The translations under genes were made by a program, and so were the position numbers. Below, piece after piece: positions 1 through 5,216 of a DNA stretch of 10,619 nucleotides (positions are counted from its first letter, which is position 1; every line of letters begins with the position of its first letter). Source of the stretch: Planctomycetota bacterium (lineage in GTDB: Bacteria; Planctomycetota; GCA-002687715; DRQF01); contig JAJRYU010000515.1 in NCBI GenBank assembly GCA_024275615.1, positions 1-10,619 of the forward strand, given 5' to 3'. The notes beneath the pieces are model-generated. The model had not been told where the DNA came from. It did not search any database and saw only the letters and a list, made by a program, of their open reading frames with translations.

Positions 1-282
1 GCTGACCTGAGCTGCGATCTTGTGTTTTCCATGGGTTGCTTGTCTGGCGTGCGCACGCCGAAGCTTCAGGAAACCTTGGGGGAATTCCGCCGAATCTTGA
101 CTGTGGGTGGGGTGGGGCTTTTGGTGTTTAAGCACCTCGATGCTCATTCGAGCGCCGAGGACAACCCTTTGCCCACCGACGTTGTGGCTGACTTCTGCCA
201 GCAGGCCAACTTGGTTGTCGAGTCGATCGCCGAAGCCGTTGAAGGTAGCTATCGAATCCTGGTGAGAAGAGCCACAAAATGA
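1..282 (+). CDS. Class I SAM-dependent methyltransferase, C-terminal part (5' end outside window)
   Basis: The reading frame is open from the first base, so the gene begins upstream; the in-frame GTG at 22 is not its real start. The 93 visible residues match the second half of a Rossmann-fold methyltransferase. A strand with the motif-IV pattern CDLVFSMGCLSG is followed by a helix with EFRRILTVGG and the strand VGLLVFKHLD, which is the usual 'FDLVxS...LxExxRvLkPGGxLlL' arrangement. The last strands (LVVESIAEAVEGSYRILVRRA) fit the end of the fold. The SAM-binding glycine motif would lie upstream and is not seen, and the substrate cannot be inferred. The TGA stop overlaps the ATG of the next gene (ATGA, 279-282), so the two are probably translationally coupled. 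Fold-level assignment is good; specific function is unknown. Confidence 0.75.
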   Translation, partial: ADLSCDLVFSMGCLSGVRTPKLQETLGEFRRILTVGGVGLLVFKHLDAHSSAEDNPLPTDVVADFCQQANLVVESIAEAVEGSYRILVRRATK

Positions 283-881
283 AGGACAATGCGCCCAAGG
301 AACTGAGCATGCATGAAGAGCTTAGTAGTCTCGACGCTGGCTTGTGTCGACGTGAGCTGCAAATCGACGTTCTTCAAGGGAAGCTTGATGCCACGGTGAA
401 AGAACTTGGACTCGATCTAAGCCGAATCAAGTTACCAAGGAATAGAGGTGCTATCCTCAAAAAGGAACCTGAGGAGGCGGCCATGGAAGAACCAGAAACT
501 CCCAAACCTGTGTCTAAGTCGGACGAATTGATGCCAGCAACCATCCCTTCTGACGATGAGGATTTCACCGCTTCGCCCCCACCCCCATTCAGCCATCAAC
601 TTATTCGCGATCCTGCTGTTGTCGAGCTGCTCAATCAAGCCGCTGGAATGGCCAAGCGGCATGAACATATGCGTGTGAGTGTTGAAAACCTGGACCGAAA
701 ATTGGATGCTTTGGCAGAGGAGCTGCATCAATGGCGCCGGGAAGACGATCTGCACGCGGCTTCGAAAGACGCCCAATCAGGACGCTTCATGGGCATGTCG
801 CCCGAAGAATTGAAGCGCCTTGTTGGTATGGGGCTCATTTTCCTCATGATCGCTGTTTTGTGGCATTTTTGCGTCGGTTAG
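279..881 (+). CDS. Tail-anchored coiled-coil membrane protein, unknown function
   Basis: This 200-residue protein belongs to no family I recognise. Residues about 8-45 are helical and charged with a heptad-like pattern (LQIDVLQGKLDATVKEL). Residues 60-105 form an acidic, Pro-rich, probably disordered linker. Residues 112-155 form a second helical, coiled-coil-like stretch (ENLDRKLDALAEEL). Residues about 181-199 are the only strongly hydrophobic segment (LVGMGLIFLMIAVLWHFCVG) and sit at the extreme C-terminus. No signal peptide is visible. The topology predicted is a C-tail-anchored inner-membrane protein with its bulk in the cytoplasm. The ATG lies inside the stop of the methyltransferase gene, so they are likely co-translated. 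No strong Shine-Dalgarno is seen, which fits coupling. The real-gene call rests on length, coupling and orderly domain structure. Confidence 0.72.
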   Translation: MKDNAPKELSMHEELSSLDAGLCRRELQIDVLQGKLDATVKELGLDLSRIKLPRNRGAILKKEPEEAAMEEPETPKPVSKSDELMPATIPSDDEDFTASPPPPFSHQLIRDPAVVELLNQAAGMAKRHEHMRVSVENLDRKLDALAEELHQWRREDDLHAASKDAQSGRFMGMSPEELKRLVGMGLIFLMIAVLWHFCVG

Positions 882-909
882 GTTTCTTCTCGTTTTTCCG
901 ATTCCGATT

Positions 910-921
910 TCCTTGCAAGGA
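910..921. repeat. 12-bp perfect palindrome upstream of the 361-residue protein gene
   Basis: TCCTTGCAAGGA reads the same on both strands. It lies in the 56-bp gap between two plus-strand genes, 16 bp before the ATG at 938. Its right half contains AAGGA, a Shine-Dalgarno-like run, although that is rather far from the start codon. It could be an operator or chance. Confidence 0.3.
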
Positions 922-937
922 TTTGTAGGCGACAAAT

Positions 938-2023
938 ATGAATGATCTAGACGCGATTCTTTTGGAATCTGGCTTGGAAGGACTTTCTTTTGGCTGCAAG
1001 CCAGAATTTGTCGTCAGCAAGCTTGGCGATCCGAGTGAGAGTGAAACTGATGAAGATGGGGATCTGACGTGTCTTTATGAAGAGTTGGGGTTGACGCTAA
1101 CTTTTTGGGCCGACTTTGGTCTCGGCTTGGGAGATATCGGCACCGAACGTCCGCAGAGTCATCTCCGCGGGCAACAACTGGTCGGTAAATCCCTGGACTT
1201 CATGAAGGCATTCATCGAAAACGAGCTCAATACCGATGTGACGGAAGAAGACAGTTGTGTTCATGAAGACGGTCATGTCCAAACTTGGATTGAAGTTGAC
1301 GTTCTTGGGATCACTTTTTGGTTCGACGACGGCCTGCTCTATTTGATCGATTGGACCTGCGAATTCAACGGCGAAGTGCCGATTTGGTTCGGTTCCAAAG
1401 AAGACGTGGAGACAGCTGAAGAGGTTTCAGCCCCAGTTTTGGTAGCGAGTTCGACGCCGATCCCAAAGGACCTATTGGAATGCTGGGAGAGCTGCTACCC
1501 CCAGTCACCACCAGTGGGGTTCTTGCTCCGCGACGCCTATCCTGAGTTATGGGTCAGGATTCATAGCTTGCCCAAGTCAAAAAGACGCCCGACTACGGAT
1601 GCGGACTATGTCACTCTCCTGGAGCGCCATAATGTTGTGGCGACGGAGGTTCTGGGCGAGTCTTCCCTTTGTGCTGTTCTGCTCTTGGGTTCTGATCAGA
1701 CTTCGGAGACTGAGATGAGTGAACTCGCCGGTCTTGGCGTTCGCTTCGAAAAACTCTGTTCCCTACCAGCCGAGCTTTGGGAAGGAAAAGGTAGCGTGTT
1801 TCGCGAACCTACCAGTCTGTTTGCTCTTGCCGTGACTTGGGATTCTGGAGCTTTTGATCCTCTGTTGCGCGCTTTCGCCGACCGCCGTGTCAAAGGTCTT
1901 ATTGTTGAACTTGAGGAAGGTTGTGTCTACGCGCCGTACAATGGAGGGGCCGATCTCTTCTATGACTCGGAGTCCGACCGCGATGAGGCAATCAAGCGCC
2001 ACCAGGCTTGGTTACCCACCTAA
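938..2023 (+). CDS. Uncharacterised two-part protein: duplicated N-terminal module plus immunity-like C-terminal domain
   Basis: The 361-residue protein is acidic and soluble, with no signal peptide or membrane segment. The N-terminal part holds two related modules. Residues 12-72 have the pattern GLSFGCKPEFVVSKLGDPSE, then ELGLTLTFWADFGLGL. Residues 78-144 have QQLVGKSLDFMKAFIENEL, then DVLGITFWFDDGLLYLI. Each is a 'G-S/K-x-x-x-V-x-x-LG' helix followed by a paired strand ending in FW-D-GL. After a linker (about 150-195), residues 196-361 resemble from memory a family of uncharacterised bacterial proteins. Key motifs are RIHSLPKSKRRP, DADYVTLLERHNVVA, GAFDPLLRAFADRRV, YAPYNGGADLF and a C-terminal RHQAWL. 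Such proteins (related to DUF3885 annotations) are often found near toxin-immunity or SMI1-type genes. No function is established and no toxin partner is visible here. The start follows a weak TAGGCG run. Confidence 0.75.
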   Translation: MNDLDAILLESGLEGLSFGCKPEFVVSKLGDPSESETDEDGDLTCLYEELGLTLTFWADFGLGLGDIGTERPQSHLRGQQLVGKSLDFMKAFIENELNTDVTEEDSCVHEDGHVQTWIEVDVLGITFWFDDGLLYLIDWTCEFNGEVPIWFGSKEDVETAEEVSAPVLVASSTPIPKDLLECWESCYPQSPPVGFLLRDAYPELWVRIHSLPKSKRRPTTDADYVTLLERHNVVATEVLGESSLCAVLLLGSDQTSETEMSELAGLGVRFEKLCSLPAELWEGKGSVFREPTSLFALAVTWDSGAFDPLLRAFADRRVKGLIVELEEGCVYAPYNGGADLFYDSESDRDEAIKRHQAWLPT

Positions 2024-2026
2024 TCT

Positions 2027-2043
2027 ACCTTTTCGAAAATGGT
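2027..2043. repeat. Imperfect inverted repeat between convergent genes
   Basis: The 25-bp gap between two convergent stop codons holds the perfect palindrome TTTTCGAAAA (2030-2039), flanked by ACC and GGT with one unpaired T. It might contribute to bidirectional termination or mRNA 3'-end stability. The stem is AT-rich and weak, and there is no clear U-tract terminator. Confidence 0.25.
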
Positions 2044-2048
2044 TCAAG

Positions 2049-3311
2049 TTAGGCTTTCCCGAGACCTTGGGCGCGGCGTCGCCCCCGGGCTTCGTCGACC
2101 CGATTCAAGAGGAAGTAACTGGCGACGAAACACAAGAGGAAGTAGATGATACCAGCTTCCAAAGTGTCGTCCGTGAGATGCAAGAGCACAAGATTGCCGG
2201 CCGGTGCAAGAATCGCGGCGGCACGCCCGAAAAAACCCCAAAAGCCGAAAATCTCGCCACCGCGCCCTATCGGTGTCAGGAGCGCAACAGCGGAGCGAAT
2301 CGTCGCGAGTGATGCACCCATGGCAAAACCGGCGATGAGTGCAGCTGCCCAAAAGCCAACCTTGTTGCTTTGCGACAACAATAGAATTCCAGCGATTGAC
2401 CACACGACGGCCGTCAACTTGACGGTATTGATGGCGCCGATCCTTGTGGCGATACGGCCGCTTGCGAGCGCGCCAACAAATGCGCTTACCTGACTGACCA
2501 GCAAGATGAGAGTGACCTCCTCTTGGCTGAGATGTGCCAATTGAGTGCCATAGATCCCGGCGTACTGAATGACACCGTAGATGCCAATTTGGAGCACACT
2601 CGCCGCAGTGAAGAAGAGAAATAAGTCTGGCAGTTGACTCCGATTGCGGATCGTCGCGGCGGACTCAGACATGCCCTGTCTTATCGCGTCCTTGATACGG
2701 ACGGGAGCGCGCGCTTTCTCTTTGATAAAGATGAAGGTCGGCAGGCCGCCAATGAGGAAAAAGGCGGCTACGATGATCCCACATTGGCGGGCGCCGTATT
2801 CGTCACCCCAGACCTTAATGGCAAGAAGGCAGAGTGCCAAGGCAGCCAATCCGCCAACATAACCCACTCCCCAGCCCCAAGATGATACTTTCGCAATGTC
2901 TTTGGGTTCGACCAACTCAGGTAGAAAAGCCGAAACGAGATTCTCGCCACTAGCAAACGCGGCGTTGGCAATGGCAACCAGGACAAGTGCCGCAATGACG
3001 TCACCTCGTTCGACAAAAGAAAGGCAAGCAGTTGCGGCGATGCAGGTGACAAAACTTGCGAGGAGAAAACCCTTCTTGCGGCCACCATGGTCGGCAATGG
3101 CGCCGATGACAGGGGCCGTCACGATGACAATGAGGTTGGATATGAGAAGACCGATGCTCCAATATCGCGTTCCACCTTCAGGGGCGATGAAGTTCACGAA
3201 ATAGACGTTAAAAACAGCAGTGATGATGACAGTGGTGAAAGACGAATTGCCGAAGTCGAAAAGGCACCAGGCGATGATCGACTTTTTTTGACTCTGGGGC
3301 GCTTCAGTCAT
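2049..3311 (-). CDS. MFS transporter, UMF1/Atg22 type
   Basis: This 420-residue inner-membrane protein has about 12 hydrophobic segments. The N-terminus carries the family hallmark AWCLFDFGNSSFTTVI (residues about 14-29), corresponding to the 'WxlYDfANSaf' motif of UMF1/Atg22-type MFS permeases. A loop 2-3 signature, GAIADHGGRKKGFLL, follows near residue 80, and a related ASGRIATRIGAINTVKL occurs in the second half. Length matches the bacterial family (about 420-450). Yeast Atg22 is linked to amino-acid export from the vacuole. Bacterial members are mostly uncharacterised, so the substrate is unknown. The ATG overlaps the end of the upstream M50 protease gene by 8 bp (ATGACTGA, 3304-3311), so it is the second gene of a two-gene unit. 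The charged tail (RVDEARGRRRAQG) is cytoplasmic. Confidence 0.88.
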   Translation of the reverse strand: MTEAPQSQKKSIIAWCLFDFGNSSFTTVIITAVFNVYFVNFIAPEGGTRYWSIGLLISNLIVIVTAPVIGAIADHGGRKKGFLLASFVTCIAATACLSFVERGDVIAALVLVAIANAAFASGENLVSAFLPELVEPKDIAKVSSWGWGVGYVGGLAALALCLLAIKVWGDEYGARQCGIIVAAFFLIGGLPTFIFIKEKARAPVRIKDAIRQGMSESAATIRNRSQLPDLFLFFTAASVLQIGIYGVIQYAGIYGTQLAHLSQEEVTLILLVSQVSAFVGALASGRIATRIGAINTVKLTAVVWSIAGILLLSQSNKVGFWAAALIAGFAMGASLATIRSAVALLTPIGRGGEIFGFWGFFGRAAAILAPAGNLVLLHLTDDTLEAGIIYFLLCFVASYFLLNRVDEARGRRRAQGLGKA

Positions 3312-4209
3312 CCGTTTCGTCCAAGATCCGACTTGAGCCCGTCACGTCGATGACATCACCGTCTGCCAATTGGTCGTGGTTGCTCGTGGCATCAACAGGC
3401 CTGGGCCCAGCATCGAAACTGTCTTGGGGGCGTGATCCGAAACCCTGTCCGAAGCGGAAGAAGCCACCCGTGAGACCGAGGCCTTCACGTGCTTCTACTG
3501 AGAGTCGTTCCTTGAGACTGGCAAACAAAAAGTAGATACCAGCAAAGGGTGTGATCCACCATTGTTGGCCGGCCACGAAAAGGGGCATGAGGATAAGAGC
3601 GAATCCGACGTAAAGACCAATCTTGCAGGTGATGCGCGTCCCTCGCAACCGTCCTACTCTCGCGCTCAAGATAGCGCGTAGCACTCGTCCACCGTCGCAA
3701 GGGAAAACCGGGATGAGATTGAGGACGGTGAGAAGCACGTTAAGCCCGAAAACAACGATGAGGAGTTCGTCTTGCAAAAACGAGCGCCGTTCTTCCAGGA
3801 AGAAAACGATACGTTCGAAAACGATTTCATTGGTGCGGCCCAAAGCCGCAATGACTGCAAAAGCGAGAATGGCCAAGAGCAGGTTCGTGGCTGGACCTGC
3901 CACAGCGATGTAACCTTCTTCTTTCGGATCGCGGAGTTCGCCTTCGATACGAGCCATGCCCCCCATGGGGGTCAAAATGACGTCAATAACCCTTACCCCC
4001 ATGAGTCGAGCAACGGTCGCATGGCCCAACTCATGAAGAATTACCGTGGCGAAGAGAATAAAAGGACCCAGGATCCGATAGCCGACGTCGGTGCTGCTGC
4101 CCCCTTCCGCTAAGGCCCAAAGGACCATGAGGACACCAAGGACGATGAAGCTCCCGTGGATCTTCACCTTGACGTCACCGATCGAAAAGAGTTCGTAGCC
4201 GCTTCGCAT
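3304..4209 (-). CDS. M50 family site-2-type intramembrane zinc metalloprotease
   Basis: The 301-residue protein has the M50 core. The zinc-binding HELGH is at residues 59-63 in a membrane helix and is followed by a GVRVIDVILTPMGGMARIEGE segment. The conserved AGPATN is at 104-109. The third zinc ligand lies in NLIPVFPCDGGR (164-175), with Asp172. Most relatives have Leu, Met or Ala where this one has Cys171. No PDZ or CBS domain is present, so it resembles the compact SpoIVFB-like/M50B group. Such proteases cut membrane-embedded substrates, often anti-sigma factors or signalling proteins; the substrate here is unknown. About 60 C-terminal residues form a soluble Gly/Asp-rich tail (FRFGQGFGSRPQD...). 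It is the first gene of a unit with the UMF1 transporter. No Shine-Dalgarno is visible before the ATG, and a -10-like box lies very close upstream, so a leaderless mRNA is possible. Confidence 0.88.
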   Translation of the reverse strand: MRSGYELFSIGDVKVKIHGSFIVLGVLMVLWALAEGGSSTDVGYRILGPFILFATVILHELGHATVARLMGVRVIDVILTPMGGMARIEGELRDPKEEGYIAVAGPATNLLLAILAFAVIAALGRTNEIVFERIVFFLEERRSFLQDELLIVVFGLNVLLTVLNLIPVFPCDGGRVLRAILSARVGRLRGTRITCKIGLYVGFALILMPLFVAGQQWWITPFAGIYFLFASLKERLSVEAREGLGLTGGFFRFGQGFGSRPQDSFDAGPRPVDATSNHDQLADGDVIDVTGSSRILDETDD

Positions 4210-4215
4210 AGGGCC

Positions 4216-4225
4216 TGTTATAACA
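4216..4225. promoter_or_regulatory. Palindromic -10-like element between divergent genes
   Basis: TGTTATAACA is a perfect palindrome in the 65-bp gap between the protease gene (minus) and the small membrane protein gene (plus). It presents TATAAC, one mismatch from the -10 consensus, on both strands. On the plus strand it would start RNA about 40-45 nt before the ATG at 4275. On the minus strand it would start RNA within a base or two of the protease ATG. No good -35 hexamer is visible on either side, so this is a candidate only. Confidence 0.4.
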
Positions 4226-4274
4226 CGCCTGTCCCTGTGCGCTACGAGGGCTGAAGAAGGATTACGGAGCCCCT

Positions 4275-4439
4275 ATGTACCAGATTGGTCGTTTTCTGCA
4301 GATCGTTGGCTTGGGTCTGACGGGTTTGGGGTGCATCATCGCATTTGATCAATCCACCAGCGAAAGCACGATGTGGGCTTTCGCTCTTCTAGGACTTGCG
4401 ATTTTTGTACTCGGTCATTTGATTACGCCGAAGCAATAG
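4275..4439 (+). CDS. Small two-helix membrane protein (54 aa), unknown function
   Basis: The product starts MYQIGRFLQIVGLGLTGLGC and ends HLITPKQ. It has two hydrophobic helices (residues about 7-24 and 33-50) joined by a short polar turn (DQSTSEST), with a basic residue before the first helix and a Lys at the C-terminus. It looks like a helical-hairpin inner-membrane mini-protein. GGAG at 4266-4269, 5 bases before the ATG, is a credible ribosome-binding site, and the gene fills the space between divergent and convergent neighbours. Similar small proteins, starting MYRIGR-LIQ with two TM helices, are familiar as unnamed conserved proteins, but I cannot verify a specific family. Codon content is too short to test. 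The call rests on the RBS, position and clean TM pattern. Confidence 0.6.
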   Translation: MYQIGRFLQIVGLGLTGLGCIIAFDQSTSESTMWAFALLGLAIFVLGHLITPKQ

Positions 4440-4493
4440 GTCGGGCCGGGAGTTTCTTTGTGTCCTCCTCGAACACCAAAAGACCCCAGTTGA

Positions 4494-4549
4494 GAGAAAT
4501 CGCTGCGCCTGTTGCCTTGTGCGGTGAAGTGTCGAAGTCTGGATTTCTC
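4494..4549. repeat. 8-bp inverted repeat in convergent intergenic space
   Basis: GAGAAATC (4494-4501) and GATTTCTC (4542-4549) are perfect inverted arms separated by 40 bp, in the 162-bp gap between the small membrane protein gene and tmk. There is no T-tract after either arm, so it is not a standard terminator. I see no other gene or RNA in this gap. Confidence 0.2.
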
Positions 4550-4601
4550 CCTCTGACCTAAATCAATGGGCTGCGAGTGCGCGCAATGAAACAGTGGGAC
4601 T

Positions 4602-5216
4602 CTAGACTCGGGCCGCGATCAAGGCGCTGAGTTCCTTCGGGGGGCGTGTGGCATCAAGTCGAAGAATCTCGCCGTCATAGTGACTCAGAAGAGCATCGTA
4701 GTTTACGCTCACTCGAGAGAGTTTGGCTTCATTTTCGAAGACGTCAATCTGGTCTCGTGTGCTGGTGATTCGATGAAGCGCCACGTCAACGGGGCAATCC
4801 AAATACACGGTGAGGTCGGGGGTAGGGAAACGAGCATTGATCGTGCGAACGAAATCGATTTAGGAGGATTCTTCTCCTTCGTACGCCAAAGAAGAGAGCA
4901 CGTAGCGGGCACAAACAACGTGTTTGCCCTGTGCTAATTCCTTCTTGATCCCGTCCTTGTTGTTCCAAAGATGATCGTGGCGATCTGCGGCAAAAAGAAG
5001 AGCCAGGAGATGCCTGTCTTGTTCAGGCGAATCGGATGAAGTCAGCTCTCCCGATAGCATTTGGCGCAGCAATCTGCCAATTGGGCGATCTGTTGGCTCC
5101 CATGTGTGGATCGTGGGCATGCCACGTTCCACCAGATTCTGAACCAAGGCCTTGGACTGTGTCGAAGTGCCGGAACCGTCGATGCCTTCAAAAACTATGA
5201 ATTTTGACTCAGTCAT
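4602..5216 (-). pseudogene. tmk: Thymidylate kinase (dTMP kinase) interrupted by an in-frame TAA
   Basis: Read through one stop, this frame gives 204 residues, the normal length of bacterial dTMP kinase (dTMP + ATP to dTDP + ADP, essential for dTTP synthesis). The N-terminal part has KFIVFEGIDGSGTSTQ (residues 5-20, P-loop) and CARYVLSSLAYEG at the position of the family DRYxxSxxAYQ motif. TAA at 4860-4862 stands at codon 119. The frame then continues without a shift through IDFVRTINARFPTPDLTVYL, DCPVDVALHRI and a LID-like segment (STRDQIDVFENEA) to a TAG at 4602. Homology on both sides in the same frame means one nonsense change or sequencing error separates the halves. The P-loop Lys is Thr, and the Asp of DRY is Ala. 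The ATG overlaps the upstream ABC gene by 8 bp, with AGGTGG just before it. Assignment to the family is firm; whether it is functional is open. Confidence 0.85.
4860..5216 (-). CDS. tmk: N-terminal dTMP kinase fragment (118 aa) ending at the internal stop
   Basis: This is the part of tmk that would be translated if the TAA is real and not read through. It contains the P-loop, the nucleotide-binding EP-T segment (TWEPTDRPIGRLLRQ) and the altered DRY-type motif. It ends at AYEGEESS and lacks the central strand FPTPDLTVYLDCP, the LID and the C-terminal helices, so it should not form an active kinase alone. The downstream half has no good ribosome-binding site. Its first usual start codon is a GTG at 4806-4808 inside the conserved strand, so independent translation of a useful C-terminal piece is unlikely. 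Confidence 0.6.
   Translation of the reverse strand: MTESKFIVFEGIDGSGTSTQSKALVQNLVERGMPTIHTWEPTDRPIGRLLRQMLSGELTSSDSPEQDRHLLALLFAADRHDHLWNNKDGIKKELAQGKHVVCARYVLSSLAYEGEESS

Noticed and set aside
22..282. GTG at 22 as start of a complete 86-residue gene
   Set aside because: The frame is open to base 1 and the upstream codons (ADLSCDL) continue the methyltransferase motif-IV strand, so the gene is truncated by the window edge.
2146..4113. Several plus-strand open frames across the transporter and protease genes
   Set aside because: They are basic, low-complexity antisense shadows of well-supported minus-strand genes and lack ribosome-binding sites.
4440..4601. Small RNA or terminator in the convergent gap before tmk
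   Set aside because: Only an isolated 8-bp inverted repeat with a long loop and no T-tract was found; no promoter-like pair is evident.
4860..4862. Reassigned genetic code in which TAA is a sense codon
   Set aside because: TAA ends other well-defined genes here (2021-2023, 2049-2051, 9954-9956), so general reassignment is not supported.
4709..4918. Frameshift as the cause of the tmk interruption (another minus-strand frame is open here)
   Set aside because: The alternative frame has no kinase-like sequence, while the original frame resumes perfect kinase homology right after the TAA. Only a stop codon, not an indel, separates the halves.
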